Source: Hydrogenoanaerobacterium saccharovorans
GTDB lineage: Bacteria > Bacillota > Clostridia > Oscillospirales > Ruminococcaceae
NCBI RefSeq assembly: GCF_016901815.1
Contig: NZ_JACSNR010000011.1
Span: 18,472-82,471 of the forward strand
DNA: 64,000 nt
Reading direction: 5' to 3'
Position 1 is the first letter of the stretch, and every line of letters begins with the position of its first letter. A program made the translations under genes and the position numbers. Shown piece by piece: positions 32,407 through 44,791 of the stretch. The notes under the pieces are model-generated. The model made no database searches. It saw nothing but the letters and a program-made list of their open reading frames with translations, and was not told the DNA's origin.

Positions 32407-33561
32407 TCACTCCTTTGTGGAAATATACTGCCGGGCACACGCCCGGGCTGCCTGATCCGCTGCCAGGATCTCCGGCAGTGTATAGGCATCACTGCCCGGA
32501 TCAACATGATCCAGGGCATACCGCACCGTCCGGGCAATGGCGCCGAAGGAGATCTCTCCCCGGAGGTAGGCATGGACTGCCTCCTCATTGGCGCCGTTGA
32601 GGATACAGGGGTGCAGTCCGCCCTGGGTAATGGCTTCGATTGCCATCGCCAGACAGGGGAACTCCTGCAGATCCGGCGGATAAAAGGTCATTTTCCCCAC
32701 ATCGGTGAGGCTCAGGTGCTTCACCGTACTGGGACAGCGATGGGGATAGGTCAGCGCATACTGGATCGAGAGCTTCATATCCGGATCGCTGAGCTGTGCC
32801 ATGACCGAGCCGTCCTCAAACTCCACTGCCGAATGGATGATGGTTTCGGGGTGGACAATCACTTCAATCTGCTCCGGACGCACACCGAAGTTCCAGATGC
32901 ACTCGATGAATTCCAGACCCTTATTCATGAGGGTGGCGGAATCCACTGTGATCTTCTGCCCCATGTTCCATTTGGGATGGGCCAGTGCCTTGGCAACCTC
33001 CGCATGCTCGGTTTCTGCCCGGGTCTTTCCGAAGAACGGACCGCCCGAAGCAGTGAGCAGGATCGTTTTTATTTTGTTTTGTTCCTCGCCCTGTATGCAC
33101 TGGAAGATGGCTGTGTGTTCGCTGTCTACCGGGATCAGCCGTCCGCCGCAGCGCCGGGCTGTATCGGTGATGAGCCGTCCGCCTGCCACCAGCGTCTCCT
33201 TGTTGGCAAGGGCCACAGTCTTGCCCGCCTCCAGAGCCGCCAGGGTCGGACGCAGTCCCACCATACCGCTGAGGGAATTGAGAACCAGTTCTGCCTCGGG
33301 CATCGAAGCCGCCTGACAGAGCCCTTCCTCCCCTTCCAGCACGGTAATTCCGGTGCCGGCAAGTTCTTCCCGCAGCCGGGCTGCCGCAATTTTATCGTAC
33401 ATAACAGCGTAGCGAGGAAGAAACTCCCTCGCCTGCGCCGCAATGCCGTCCACATCACGGTTGGCTGTGATGGCGACGACTGAATATCCAAGATGTCTGC
33501 ACACATCCAGTGCCTGTGTGCCAATGGAGCCGGTAGAGCCCAGAATCGCAATTTGTTTCAA
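32407..33561 (-). CDS. dxr: 1-deoxy-D-xylulose 5-phosphate reductoisomerase
   Basis: A 384-residue NADPH enzyme making MEP, second step of the MEP isoprenoid route. The N-terminus IAILGSTGSIGTQALDV is the NADPH-binding loop; VALANKETLVAGG, PVDSEHTAIFQ and GPFFGKTRAE-type loops form the active site and MNKGLEFIE binds substrate. A TTG at 33561 with GGGTGG ahead is the likely start; a GTG three codons up is the alternative. It precedes rseP by 8 bases. Confidence 0.96.
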   Translation of the reverse strand: MKQIAILGSTGSIGTQALDVCRHLGYSVVAITANRDVDGIAAQAREFLPRYAVMYDKIAAARLREELAGTGITVLEGEEGLCQAASMPEAELVLNSLSGMVGLRPTLAALEAGKTVALANKETLVAGGRLITDTARRCGGRLIPVDSEHTAIFQCIQGEEQNKIKTILLTASGGPFFGKTRAETEHAEVAKALAHPKWNMGQKITVDSATLMNKGLEFIECIWNFGVRPEQIEVIVHPETIIHSAVEFEDGSVMAQLSDPDMKLSIQYALTYPHRCPSTVKHLSLTDVGKMTFYPPDLQEFPCLAMAIEAITQGGLHPCILNGANEEAVHAYLRGEISFGAIARTVRYALDHVDPGSDAYTLPEILAADQAARACARQYISTKE

Positions 33562-33607
33562 ATAAACCACCCGATCTTACTCTATTCAACTGGATGCCGT
33601 TTCATAC

Positions 33608-34444
33608 TCAAAGCTGGATCAGCGGCAGGTATACCGACAGCAGGAACACAGCCGGCAACACAAACAGTACGCTGTCAAACCGGTCCATGATTCCGCCGTG
33701 TCCCGGCATGATGGAGCCATAATCCTTGACGCCGTACTGCCGCTTGAGCACCGATGCCGAGAGATCTCCCAGAATGCTGGAGGCAGTCAGTACCGGCGAG
33801 AGCAGAGCAATGCGCAGGTAGTTAACCTCCACCGGGACTCCGAGGATCTCGGTGACGCCTTCGGCATACATCCAGGAGAACAGCAGGGTGAATACCAGGG
33901 CAGTTACCGCGCCGCCGATGGCACCTTCCACGGTCTTTTTGGGGCTGATCTTCGGGGACATCTTATGCTTGCCGAACTTGAGACCGGCAAAATAGGCGCC
34001 GGTATCTGCCATCCAGGCTGCCATCAGGGCAAATACTGTATAGTAAAAGCCCTGTACAATTCCCCGGTGATCCCGGATGCCGATGATAGTCGACAGGGAC
34101 AGCGGGATCAGGATACAGATGAACACCGTCATGGCAACTTCTTCCACATGCATTTTTTCATGCCGGGCCAGAAGCAGGCAGAACAGTGCCACAATAAAGG
34201 CATAGATAATGATGGGCAGCACAGCCCGGATCGCCGCGATCCGGGAAAAGGGGATCAGGACGGAAAAGATCAGGCCGATGCCGGTGAGAGTACGGCTGCC
34301 CGAATCAATGACATGCAGTACCTCACCCACAGCCAGCAGGGAAATCACTGAAACTGCCAGATTCAGTGCCCATGTATCGAATTTAGCCAGCACCACAGCC
34401 AATACACAAAGACCTACACAGGCTGTGATGATTCTCTGCTTCAA
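33608..34444 (-). CDS. cdsA: Phosphatidate cytidylyltransferase
   Basis: A 278-residue membrane enzyme making CDP-diacylglycerol, the head of phospholipid synthesis. About eight spans; the C-terminal signature is present as LKRQYGVKDYGSIMPGHGG-type sequence followed by MDRFDSVLF. It starts at a TTG overlapping the uppS stop (TTGA), with GGAGGG ahead, so translation is coupled. Confidence 0.95.
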   Translation of the reverse strand: MKQRIITACVGLCVLAVVLAKFDTWALNLAVSVISLLAVGEVLHVIDSGSRTLTGIGLIFSVLIPFSRIAAIRAVLPIIIYAFIVALFCLLLARHEKMHVEEVAMTVFICILIPLSLSTIIGIRDHRGIVQGFYYTVFALMAAWMADTGAYFAGLKFGKHKMSPKISPKKTVEGAIGGAVTALVFTLLFSWMYAEGVTEILGVPVEVNYLRIALLSPVLTASSILGDLSASVLKRQYGVKDYGSIMPGHGGIMDRFDSVLFVLPAVFLLSVYLPLIQL

Positions 34445-35169
34445 GATGAAATCCCTCCAAAACGCCGGCTTCGCCGCTGAAATTCCGCTATGGCCCGATC
34501 CAGATCTCCCGGGGTAAAATCAGGCCAGAGCACATCCATAAAGACAAACTCCGCATAGGCTCCCTGCCAGAGCAGGAAGTTGGAGATCCGCTGTTCCCCG
34601 CTGGGACGGATAATGAGATCCACCGGCGGCTGACCCGCTGTATACATCAGGCTGTCCACCAGTGCCTCATCCACCGCTTCGGGGGTGAGAGTTCCCTGCC
34701 GGGCCAGGCTCACTGCCTGCTGCACCGCATGGACGATCTCATGCCGTCCGCCGTAATTGAGGGCAATATTGACAGTGATGCCCTCCCGTCCGGCGGTGCG
34801 CTCCTGCACATCCGTGATGCGCTGCCGGAGATCCTCTGCCAGCGGCGCCATATCCCCGATAAAGCGCAGGACACCCTGCTCCTCATCGCTGTGGCGCTCC
34901 AGCTCATCCAGATAGTCCCGGAGCAGGTTCATGATCGCATCGATCTCACTCTGGGGACGCTTCCAGTTCTCGGTGGAAAAGGCATAGACTGTCAGATACC
35001 GGATTCCGATGCTCCGGCAGTACCGCACGATCTCCCGGAAGGTACGGGCGCCCTGTTTGTGTCCGGCGGAACGGGGCAGACCCCGTTTCTGGGCCCAGCG
35101 ACCATTGCCGTCCATGATAATTCCGATATGTTCCGGCAGCATGCCGCCTGTTTGCTTCTGTTCCGCCAT
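34441..35169 (-). CDS. uppS: Isoprenyl (undecaprenyl) diphosphate synthase
   Basis: A 242-residue cis-prenyltransferase that makes the C55 carrier for cell-wall precursors. Motifs in order: HIGIIMDGNGRWAQKRG (catalytic Asp), YLTVYAFSTENWKRP, NIALNYGGRHEI, and DLIIRPSGEQRISNFLLWQ. The ATG at 35169 has AAAGGAG ahead. It links MEP-pathway output to wall synthesis in this operon. Confidence 0.96.
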   Translation of the reverse strand: MAEQKQTGGMLPEHIGIIMDGNGRWAQKRGLPRSAGHKQGARTFREIVRYCRSIGIRYLTVYAFSTENWKRPQSEIDAIMNLLRDYLDELERHSDEEQGVLRFIGDMAPLAEDLRQRITDVQERTAGREGITVNIALNYGGRHEIVHAVQQAVSLARQGTLTPEAVDEALVDSLMYTAGQPPVDLIIRPSGEQRISNFLLWQGAYAEFVFMDVLWPDFTPGDLDRAIAEFQRRSRRFGGISS

Positions 35170-35203
35170 GCGGGGTACTCCTTTTTTACTTCCGGCTGTA
35201 TGC

Positions 35204-35758
35204 TCAGATCTCGAGAATTTCCTTGGACTTGGCTGCTGCCATCTCATCGATCTGCTTGCAGTACTTGTCAGTCAGGTCCTGGGTTTCCTTTTCAATGGCC
35301 TTGAGATCATCTTCGGTCAGTTCGCCCGACTTCTTCATGGCCTTGAACTTATCCATGGCATCCCGGCGGATGTTGCGGATTACAACCTTGGCATCCTCAC
35401 CCTGCTTGGAAATACCCTTGCTCAGTTCCTTACGGCGTTCCTCAGTGAGAGGCGGGAATACCAGACGGATCACACTGCCATCGTTCTGGGGATTGATGCC
35501 GATATCCGAAGTCTGGATCGCCTTTTCGATCTCCTTCAGAGTGCTGCGGTCCCAGGGCTGAATGGTGAGAGTACGGGCTTCGGTTACCGATACTGCTGCC
35601 ATCTGGTTGATGGGAGTGGGAGCGCCGTAATATTCTACGGTTACCTTGTCCAGCACGGCAGGGTTGGCACGACCGGCCCGGATGGCGGCATAATCCTTTG
35701 CCAGGATATCCACCGACTTGTTCATCTTTTCATCATATACCTTGAGATTCGAGTTCAT
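35204..35758 (-). CDS. frr: Ribosome recycling factor
   Basis: A 184-residue protein that splits the ribosome after termination together with EF-G. The family pattern is clear: IRAGRANPAVLDKV, VEYYGAPTPINQMA, LTIQPWD, GSVIRLVFPPLTEERRKEL. It lies 4 bases after pyrH. Confidence 0.97.
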   Translation of the reverse strand: MNSNLKVYDEKMNKSVDILAKDYAAIRAGRANPAVLDKVTVEYYGAPTPINQMAAVSVTEARTLTIQPWDRSTLKEIEKAIQTSDIGINPQNDGSVIRLVFPPLTEERRKELSKGISKQGEDAKVVIRNIRRDAMDKFKAMKKSGELTEDDLKAIEKETQDLTDKYCKQIDEMAAAKSKEILEI

Positions 35759-35762
35759 ACTG

Positions 35763-36476
35763 TTATGCCTCCTTGACTATTGTACCCACATCTTCGCCGC
35801 AAACCGCACGGACAATATTGTGGGGATCTTCCAGACTGAATACCATGACAGGGATATGGTTATCTTTGCACATGGTGGCGGCGGTGAGATCCATTACTGC
35901 CAGATCCTTTGCCAGCATCTCACTGAAGGAGAGTTCCTCATACCGTACCGCATCATCATACTTATGGGGGTCCTTGTCATAAACGCCATCCACCAGAGTG
36001 GCCTTGAGGATAATATCGGCATTGATCTCAGCCGCACGCAGCGAAGATGCTGTATCGGTGGAGAAGAAAGGACTTCCCACGCCGCAGCCGAAGATTACTA
36101 CCCTGCCCTTTTCCAGATGCCGTACCGCACGGTTGCGGATATAGGGCTCGGCAACCGAAGTCATGGCGATGGCAGTCTGAACCCGTACATCCACGCCCAT
36201 GGACTCCAGTGCGTCACAGAGGGCGAGGGCATTGATCACAGTAGCCAGCATACCCATGTGATCTGCCCGGGTACGGTCCATGCTGCCGCTGGAACGGCCC
36301 CGCCAGAAGTTGCCTCCGCCGACTACGATTGCCACTTCCACACCCAGATCCACACATTCCTTGATGGATCTGCAGATGGAAAGCACTGTATTGTCGTAAT
36401 CAATTCCCACATGACCATCACCGGCCAGGGCTTCGCCGCTCAGTTTGAGCAGGACTCGCTTGTATTTGGGCTCCAT
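35763..36476 (-). CDS. pyrH: UMP kinase
   Basis: A 237-residue amino-acid-kinase-fold enzyme turning UMP to UDP. Seen: [14 protein letters not shown] (ATP site), [48 protein letters not shown]. The ATG at 36476 has GGAG ahead. First gene of the operon; two tandem promoters lie in its 280-base leader region. Confidence 0.97.
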   Translation of the reverse strand: MEPKYKRVLLKLSGEALAGDGHVGIDYDNTVLSICRSIKECVDLGVEVAIVVGGGNFWRGRSSGSMDRTRADHMGMLATVINALALCDALESMGVDVRVQTAIAMTSVAEPYIRNRAVRHLEKGRVVIFGCGVGSPFFSTDTASSLRAAEINADIILKATLVDGVYDKDPHKYDDAVRYEELSFSEMLAKDLAVMDLTAATMCKDNHIPVMVFSLEDPHNIVRAVCGEDVGTIVKEA

Positions 36477-36531
36477 ACCTGTCACTCCTATCGTTTCATT
36501 ACATGGCGGACTCTGCCACGATACTACCCAT

Positions 36532-36560
36532 ATTTTACCCTAATCCGCCACTGCTGTAAA
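36532..36560 (-). promoter_or_regulatory. pyrH operon promoter, proximal
   Basis: TTTACA (36555-36560) and TAAAAT (36532-36537) on the minus strand, 17-base spacer, about 50 bases before pyrH. Confidence 0.65.
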
Positions 36561-36618
36561 GAACATTTTACCGTCCGGACAGCTGTCTTGACCGCGCATT
36601 CCGGACACATTCCGGTTT

Positions 36619-36647
36619 ATTATATAATCTTTCCCGGTTAAAATCAA
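36619..36647 (-). promoter_or_regulatory. pyrH operon promoter, distal
   Basis: TTGATT (36642-36647) and TATAAT (36619-36624) on the minus strand, 17-base spacer. Together with the proximal promoter it should drive the eight genes from pyrH to polC. Confidence 0.8.
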
Positions 36648-36688
36648 CCGCCGGTTCCGGTCTTTCCAGCAGGAAACTTTATTTTTAA

Positions 36689-36728
36689 CAAAAAAGCCCA
36701 TACGGAGCTTTTTCTTCCGCATGGACTT
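36689..36728 (-). terminator. Rubredoxin terminator
   Basis: On the minus strand GTCCATGCGGA pairs with TCCGTATGGGC around a 9-base loop, then TTTTTTG. It ends the rubredoxin message ahead of the pyrH promoters. Confidence 0.85.
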
Positions 36729-36757
36729 TTTCTGCGTATCACAGGTTCGGCTGTGGA

Positions 36758-36916
36758 TTATTCCTTCTCGAACATATCCTTGCCTACGCCGCACAGCGGG
36801 CAGACATAATCGTCCGGGAGATCCTCCCACTTGGTGCCAGCAGCGATGCCGTTATCGGGCTCGCCTACTGCCTCGTCATAGATATAACCGCAAACGGTGC
36901 AAACATACTTTGCCAT
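36758..36916 (-). CDS. Rubredoxin
   Basis: A 52-residue protein starting [20 protein letters not shown] and ending with [16 protein letters not shown]. The two CxxCG knuckles hold one iron. Rubredoxins carry single electrons, in anaerobes often to rubrerythrin or other oxygen and peroxide reducers. GGAGGTAATTATT precedes the ATG. It stands alone with its own promoter, operator-like inverted repeat and terminator, downstream of uvrA on the same strand. Confidence 0.96.
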   Translation of the reverse strand: MAKYVCTVCGYIYDEAVGEPDNGIAAGTKWEDLPDDYVCPLCGVGKDMFEKE

Positions 36917-36961
36917 AATAATTACCTCCTAAATTTTTCTCAGTCCCTGAATCGGGCCGCT

Positions 36962-36983
36962 GCATATATGATACCATATATGC
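36962..36983. promoter_or_regulatory. Perfect 9-bp inverted repeat at the rubredoxin promoter
   Basis: GCATATATG-ATAC-CATATATGC lies just after the -10 box, where the transcript would begin. The place suits a repressor operator. It could also form a 5' hairpin in the RNA. Confidence 0.75.
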
Positions 36984-36991
36984 CCGCCTAT

Positions 36992-37014
36992 ATTATAAAC
37001 AAATCAGGAACGAT

Positions 37015-37020
<6 letters not shown>
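36992..37020 (-). promoter_or_regulatory. Rubredoxin promoter
   Basis: TTGTAA (37015-37020, formed by the last uvrA codons) and TATAAT (36992-36997) on the minus strand with a 17-base spacer. Confidence 0.8.
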
Positions 37021-39834
<2,814 letters not shown>

Positions 39835-39849
39835 AATAAGCCTCCCGAC

Positions 39850-41823
39850 TTACTTCTGTTCCTTGAGCTTCTTGATCTTGTCACGCAGATAGGCCGCATG
39901 CTCGAATTCCAGCATCTTGGCGGCATTCTGCATCTCCAGCGTCAGCTGCTGGATCATCGCCTGGCGCTCGGCAGCGCTCATGCGCTTCTTCTTCCCCTTG
40001 GACTCTGCCGACTCCTTGGTGGAGATCTCCAGAATTTCCCGGACATCCTTCTTGATGGTCTGGGGGGTGATGCCGTGCTCCTCGTTGTATTTCTGCTGGA
40101 TGGCCCGGCGGCGGAGCGTTTCGGTGATCGCCCGCTCCATCGATCCGGTGACTGCATCCGCATACATGATGACTTTGCCATGGTCATTCCGGGCGGCGCG
40201 TCCGATGGTCTGGATCAGCGAGGTTTCACTGCGCAGGAAGCCCTCCTTGTCCGCATCGAGGATCGCCACCAGCGATACCTCGGGAATATCCAGGCCCTCA
40301 CGCAGCAGGTTGATGCCCACCAGCACATCGTATTCGCCCAGGCGCAGATCCCGGATCAGCTCCATACGCTCAATGGTGTCCACATCGTGGTGCATGTACC
40401 GGATGCGCACGCCGAGGTTTTCCAGATAGGTGGTGAGATCCTCCGCCATCTTCTTGGTGAGGGTGGTCACCAGCACCCGCTCGCCCACTGCCACCCGGGC
40501 ATTGATCTCCGAGAGCAGGTCGTCGATCTGGCCATCCACCGGACGGACCTCCACCATCGGGTCGAGCAGGCCGGTGGGACGGATCACCTGTTCCACGATC
40601 TGGGTGCTGTGTTCCTTCTCCAGCTCACCCGGGGTCGCCGACACATAGATGATCTGGTTGAGCTTGTTGTAGAACTCGTCAAAGTTCAGCGGACGGTTGT
40701 CCAGCGCCGACGGCAGCCGGAATCCATAGTCCACCAGGGTCTGCTTCCGGGAGCGGTCGCCGCCGTACATGCCCCGCACCTGGGGCAGCGTCACATGGCT
40801 TTCGTCCACGAAGAGCAGGAAGTCCTCGGGGAAGTAGTCCAGCAGCGTATAGGGAACCGATCCCGCCGGACGCCGGGACAGCACCCGGGAATAGTTCTCA
40901 ATGCCCTTGCAGAAGCCGATCTCGGTGAGCATTTCAATATCGTAGTTGGTGCGCTCGGCAATGCGCTGGGCTTCGATGAGCTTGCCCTGTTCCCGGAAGA
41001 ACTTCACCCGCTCATCTGCCTCGGCCCTGAGGTCCTCAATGGCCTCCTTCATCTTGTCTGCCGGCACGATGTAATGGGACGCCGGATAGATCGCCGCATG
41101 GCTGACAAAGTTCTTCACCTCACCGGTGATGGTGTTGATCTCCGAGATGCGGTCCACCTCATCGCCGAAGAACTCCACCCGCACCGCTGTATCCGACTGA
41201 TAAGCCGGGAAGATCTCCACCACATCGCCCCGCACCCGGAACTTGTTGCGGATAAAGTTGATGTCGTTGCGCTCATACTGCAGCTCCACCAGCTTTTTGG
41301 TGAGATAGTCCCGCTCCATGGTCATGCCCTTGCGCAGGGAGATCACCATGTTGCGGTAGTCGATGGGGTCGCCCAGGGTGTAGATGCAGGATACACTCGC
41401 CACAATGATGACATCCCGCCGCTCGGACAGGGACGAAGTCGCCGAATGCCGCAGCTTTTCGATCTCATCATTGATGGCGCTGTCCTTTTCTATATAGGTA
41501 TCGGTCCCGGGGATATAGGCCTCGGGCTGATAGTAGTCGTAGTAGGATACAAAGTATTCCACCGCGTTGTTGGGGAAAAACTCCTTGAACTCACTGCAGA
41601 GCTGGGCTGCCAGCGTCTTGTTGTGGGCCAGCACCAGGGTGGGACGGTTCACCTTGGCTATGACATTCGCCATAGTAAAGGTCTTGCCCGAGCCGGTTAC
41701 ACCCAGCAGGGTCTGTTCCTTGTCCCCGGCCAGCACCCCCGCTGCCAGCTTTTCAATGGCCTGGGGCTGGTCACCGGTGGGTTTATAGGGGGATACCAGT
41801 TCAAACCGGTCCTTTTCTGCCAT
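39850..41823 (-). CDS. uvrB: Excinuclease ABC subunit B
   Basis: A 657-residue helicase-like repair protein. Walker [13 protein letters not shown], the beta-hairpin [15 protein letters not shown], the DEAD-like [11 protein letters not shown], motif VI-type [10 protein letters not shown], and a C-terminal UVR domain ([20 protein letters not shown]). It loads at damage found by UvrA and calls UvrC, which is not in the window. First gene of the pair, with a LexA box in its promoter. Confidence 0.98.
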   Translation of the reverse strand: MAEKDRFELVSPYKPTGDQPQAIEKLAAGVLAGDKEQTLLGVTGSGKTFTMANVIAKVNRPTLVLAHNKTLAAQLCSEFKEFFPNNAVEYFVSYYDYYQPEAYIPGTDTYIEKDSAINDEIEKLRHSATSSLSERRDVIIVASVSCIYTLGDPIDYRNMVISLRKGMTMERDYLTKKLVELQYERNDINFIRNKFRVRGDVVEIFPAYQSDTAVRVEFFGDEVDRISEINTITGEVKNFVSHAAIYPASHYIVPADKMKEAIEDLRAEADERVKFFREQGKLIEAQRIAERTNYDIEMLTEIGFCKGIENYSRVLSRRPAGSVPYTLLDYFPEDFLLFVDESHVTLPQVRGMYGGDRSRKQTLVDYGFRLPSALDNRPLNFDEFYNKLNQIIYVSATPGELEKEHSTQIVEQVIRPTGLLDPMVEVRPVDGQIDDLLSEINARVAVGERVLVTTLTKKMAEDLTTYLENLGVRIRYMHHDVDTIERMELIRDLRLGEYDVLVGINLLREGLDIPEVSLVAILDADKEGFLRSETSLIQTIGRAARNDHGKVIMYADAVTGSMERAITETLRRRAIQQKYNEEHGITPQTIKKDVREILEISTKESAESKGKKKRMSAAERQAMIQQLTLEMQNAAKMLEFEHAAYLRDKIKKLKEQK

Positions 41824-41895
41824 GGGTTCACTCTCCTTTCCCGCATCAGCAGTTCCGCCCCGGCCCTCCAGTGAGGCCGCGGCGGCAGAATTTCA

Positions 41896-41907
41896 GAACA
41901 AATGTTC
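41896..41907. promoter_or_regulatory. LexA (DinR) box
   Basis: GAACAAATGTTC fits the Firmicutes SOS box core GAAC-N4-GTTC perfectly. It covers the expected start site of the uvrB promoter, so LexA would block uvrB-uvrA until DNA damage. Confidence 0.85.
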
Positions 41908-41914
41908 ATTCCTT

Positions 41915-41943
41915 ACTATATCACACAAGCCCTGGCTGTGCAA
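41915..41943 (-). promoter_or_regulatory. uvrB-uvrA promoter
   Basis: TTGCAC (41938-41943) and TATAGT (41915-41920) on the minus strand, 17-base spacer. Confidence 0.8.
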
Positions 41944-41959
41944 GGGCATTTTCGTTTTG

Positions 41960-42649
41960 TCACCGGTTCAGGAAGCCGGAATCCCGGAAGGAAACACAGT
42001 CCTCGCCAGATACGACAATGTGGTCCACCACCGAAACCGACAACGGCCCCAGCGCCCGAATCACTTCCCGGGTGGTATCGATGTCCGCCCGGGACGGCAG
42101 GGCGAACCCGGATGGGTGGTTGTGCGCCATGATCACAAAGCTGGCGTGCACAGCCAACACCTTTTCCACGATCTGCCGCACAAACACCGGCACACTGTCC
42201 AGAGTGCCCTCACTGAGGATTCCGCAGTAGTTCACCCGGCGGCGTCCGTCCAGGCAGACCAGATAGAAGGTCTCCACCGTGCGCCCGGCAAACTTGGGGA
42301 GCAGATAGCGGCAGATCTCATCGGTGGACTGGAGCACCACACCGCCCCGGTTGGCATCGTCCAGATAGGGACGCACCACCGCCGCGAACAGCTTGATGAG
42401 GGTGGCGGCATGCTGTCCCACACCCTTGACCTGGCAGAGATTTTCCACACTGGCGTTCATCACGCCGGACAGGGAACCGAAGGTATCCAGCAGCCGGTGG
42501 GCTGTGGGATTGGTGTCACCCTGGGGAATGGCATAGAACAGCATCAGCTCCAGGATATTCACCGGGTCGAAGCTGTCCAGTCCCTCCTGGAGAAAGCGCT
42601 CCTTCAGGCGCTGGCGATGCTGTCTGTGATCCACATCATTCTGCGGCAT
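41960..42649 (-). CDS. radC: RadC family JAB-domain protein
   Basis: A 229-residue protein. The N-terminal half is helical with an HhH-like NLCQVKGVGQHAATLIK; the C-terminal JAB/MPN domain holds VLAVHASFVIMAHNHPSGFA and SRADIDTT, the HxH...D zinc site. RadC is common near mobile DNA and repair genes, but its role is unsettled. The ATG at 42649 has GGAGG ahead; the longer frame to 42688 has none. It ends just before the uvrB promoter. Confidence 0.9.
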   Translation of the reverse strand: MPQNDVDHRQHRQRLKERFLQEGLDSFDPVNILELMLFYAIPQGDTNPTAHRLLDTFGSLSGVMNASVENLCQVKGVGQHAATLIKLFAAVVRPYLDDANRGGVVLQSTDEICRYLLPKFAGRTVETFYLVCLDGRRRVNYCGILSEGTLDSVPVFVRQIVEKVLAVHASFVIMAHNHPSGFALPSRADIDTTREVIRALGPLSVSVVDHIVVSGEDCVSFRDSGFLNR

Positions 42650-42737
42650 GATTGGCGGCCTCCTCCCTGCTGTGCCATAAAAAGGCATGTTCTCTGTCCT
42701 ATTTTAGCATATCCCGCCGCCATAGGAAAGTGACATA

Positions 42738-42766
42738 GTGACATTTTCCCGGGCGGGTGGTATGAT
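42738..42766 (+). promoter_or_regulatory. Promoter of the rluA-type gene
   Basis: GTGACA (42738-42743) and TATGAT (42761-42766), 17-base spacer, 30 bases before the AGGAGG site. Confidence 0.6.
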
Positions 42767-42795
42767 GAGGGGAGAACATCACAGGAGGACTTTGC

Positions 42796-43746
42796 ATGAG
42801 GAGCTTTACCATCCGGGAGAACGATGCCGGACAGCGCATGGACAAATTCATCACCAAGGCGGTGCCGCTGCTGCCCAAAAGCCTGATGTACAAATATCTT
42901 CGTCTGAAACGCATCAAGTTAAACGGCAAGCGGTGTGAAATCTCCACCCGCCTGACTGCCGGCGATGTGGTGGAGATGTACATCGGCGATGAATTCTTCG
43001 ATACCGCCCCGGAGGAGAGCTTCCGTTTTGCCGGGCCGATGGTGCCCATCGTCTATGAGGACGAGCACCTGCTGCTGGTGAACAAGCCTGCCGGTCTGGT
43101 GGTGCATGGGGACGAGAGCCAGACCCCGGACACCCTCATTGGGCGCATTCTGCGGTATCTGGCAGAAAAGGGAGAATACGACCCGGCAACGGAACAGAGC
43201 TTTACCCCCTCCCTGTGCAACCGCATCGACCGCAACACCTCCGGTCTGGTGATCTGTGCCAAGACCGCCGCCGCCCTGCGGGTGATGAATGAGAAGATCA
43301 AGCTGCGCCAGATCGACAAACGCTACCGCTGTCTGGTACACGGCACCCCCAAGCCGGCAGAGGGGCGCATTGAACTGTTTATGCGCAAGCGTTCGGACGA
43401 AAACCGCATCGAGGTGTTCCATCACCCGGTGCCGGACGGGCGCACCATGATCACCGAATACAAGGTGCTGGACAGCAATGGGCGCTATTCGCTGCTGGAG
43501 GTGCACCTCATCACCGGACGCACCCATCAGATCCGTGCCACCATGGCGGAGATCGGTCACCCGCTGGTGGGCGAAGGCAAATACTCCTCCATGAAGAACG
43601 ATCTGGGCTTTCGGTTCCAGGCGCTCTGTGCCTGGTCGCTCACCTTCCGGTTTGAAGGGGACAGCGCCCCGCTGGACTACCTGAACGGACGCACCTTCAC
43701 CGTGGGAGAGGACCCCTTTGCCCGCTATCTCCGGGACAGGAAGTGA
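42796..43746 (+). CDS. RluA-family 23S rRNA pseudouridine synthase
   Basis: A 316-residue enzyme that turns chosen uridines of RNA into pseudouridine. An S4-like RNA-binding domain lies at residues 10-75, followed by the catalytic domain with CNRIDRNTSGLVICAKT holding the catalytic Asp, then ITEYKVLD and VHLITGRTHQIRATMA. The pattern is RluC/RluD-like; the target uridine cannot be told. AGGAGG precedes the ATG. It forms a pair with the radical SAM gene 7 bases downstream. Confidence 0.92.
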   Translation: MRSFTIRENDAGQRMDKFITKAVPLLPKSLMYKYLRLKRIKLNGKRCEISTRLTAGDVVEMYIGDEFFDTAPEESFRFAGPMVPIVYEDEHLLLVNKPAGLVVHGDESQTPDTLIGRILRYLAEKGEYDPATEQSFTPSLCNRIDRNTSGLVICAKTAAALRVMNEKIKLRQIDKRYRCLVHGTPKPAEGRIELFMRKRSDENRIEVFHHPVPDGRTMITEYKVLDSNGRYSLLEVHLITGRTHQIRATMAEIGHPLVGEGKYSSMKNDLGFRFQALCAWSLTFRFEGDSAPLDYLNGRTFTVGEDPFARYLRDRK

Positions 43747-43753
43747 TGCTGCC

Positions 43754-44653
43754 ATGCAGATCCACCGCATCACAGCCCGGCAGGCGCTCAACCATGTGGG
43801 CGGCGACCCCTATGACTATGACCTCAACATCTACCGGGGCTGTGCCCACCGGTGCCGGTACTGCTTTGCCATCTACTCCCAGGAGTTCCTGAAACCCCAG
43901 GCCGGGGAGACCAACTTCTTTGAGGACATCTTCATCAAGGAAAACATCGTGGAACTGCTGGAACGGCGGCTGGCCTCCCCGCACTGGAACGGGGCGGTGA
44001 TCAACATCGGCGGAGTCACCGACAGCTATCAGCCGGTGGAGGCCCGGGAAAAGCGGATGCCCGAGATCCTGCGCCTGATGATCCGCTACCGCAATCCCAT
44101 CACCATCTCCACCAAGTCGGTGCTGATGCTCCGGGATCTGGATCTCTTTGATGAGCTCTCCCGGCTGACCTATGTGGGCATCGCCTCCACCGTCACCACC
44201 CTGGACGAACCGGTGCGGCGGGTGATCGAACCCGGCGCCGCTCCTTCTCGGGCCCGGCTGGAGATGCTCCGGGAATTTGCCCGGTGCACCCGGGCTGTGG
44301 TGGGAGTCCACTCCATGCCGGTGATCCCTCTCATCACCGACAGCACCGAAAACCTCACCGGGCTGATCGAAGCCACCCGGGAGATCGGCGCTGACTACTG
44401 GCTGCCCGGCACCCTGAATCTCCGGGGACTGACCCGGGGCACGTTCTTTGACTGTGTGCGGCAGAACTTCCCCGATGTGGAAGCGGGTCTGGCACGGCTC
44501 TACGCCTCCGGACACCTGGACCGGGAATACCGCCGGATGCTCTATGAGAAGATCCGGGCGCTCACAGCCTTTTACGGAGTCAGCACCGACTATCACCGCA
44601 AGCTGCGGGAATGGGAGGAACAGACCCGGGGCACCCAGCTCTCGCTGTTCTGA
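43754..44653 (+). CDS. Radical SAM protein, SplB-like (Rv2578c type)
   Basis: About 299 residues. The Fe-S motif is NIYRGCAHRCRYCFAIYSQ with three Cys in CxxxCxxC spacing (about residues 23-30). IGGVTDSYQPVEA and PITISTKSVL match the SplB/Rv2578c group, which includes spore photoproduct lyase and many uncharacterised relatives. It lacks the extra domain of true SplB, so repair of spore photoproduct is not certain. Co-transcribed with the pseudouridine synthase. Confidence 0.85.
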   Translation: MQIHRITARQALNHVGGDPYDYDLNIYRGCAHRCRYCFAIYSQEFLKPQAGETNFFEDIFIKENIVELLERRLASPHWNGAVINIGGVTDSYQPVEAREKRMPEILRLMIRYRNPITISTKSVLMLRDLDLFDELSRLTYVGIASTVTTLDEPVRRVIEPGAAPSRARLEMLREFARCTRAVVGVHSMPVIPLITDSTENLTGLIEATREIGADYWLPGTLNLRGLTRGTFFDCVRQNFPDVEAGLARLYASGHLDREYRRMLYEKIRALTAFYGVSTDYHRKLREWEEQTRGTQLSLF

Positions 44654-44669
44654 GCTGTAAAAAAGCCCC

Positions 44670-44697
44670 TTGACAAGATGCGAATCACTGCTATAAT
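44670..44697 (+). promoter_or_regulatory. Promoter of the second MATE gene
   Basis: TTGACA (44670-44675) and TATAAT (44692-44697) with a 16-base spacer, near consensus. A 130-base leader follows. Confidence 0.85.
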
Positions 44698-44703
44698 GGC
44701 AGT

Positions 44704-44791
44704 TGTTGCGGAGGGTGAATCATTCACTTTGAAATGAGGAGCTGGATAAGCAGTCAGGCTGGAACGCCTGCTGTTTATCCGGCTCTTTTTT
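44704..44791 (+). promoter_or_regulatory. Terminator-bearing leader (attenuator) before the MATE gene
   Basis: The leader holds a small hairpin (GTGAA-TCA-TTCAC, 44715-44727) and a very long terminator stem: GAGC, GGATAAGCAG and CAGG pair in order with CCTG, CTGTTTATCC and GCTC (44739-44785), then TTTTTT. As the stop precedes the pump gene, expression must need read-through, so the leader probably senses something. I could not match it to a named riboswitch. A reading frame opens at 44734 through the stem but has no ribosome site. Confidence 0.65.

Noticed and set aside
36540..36830. Leftward frame of about 96 codons across the rubredoxin terminator and pyrH promoters
   Set aside because: It reads antiparallel features as protein: out of frame with rubredoxin and crossing a terminator and both promoters.
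44715..44733. Similarity of GGTGAATCATTC in the MATE leader to part of a THF riboswitch
   Set aside because: Only one short block matches; the other conserved blocks seen in the folT leader are absent.
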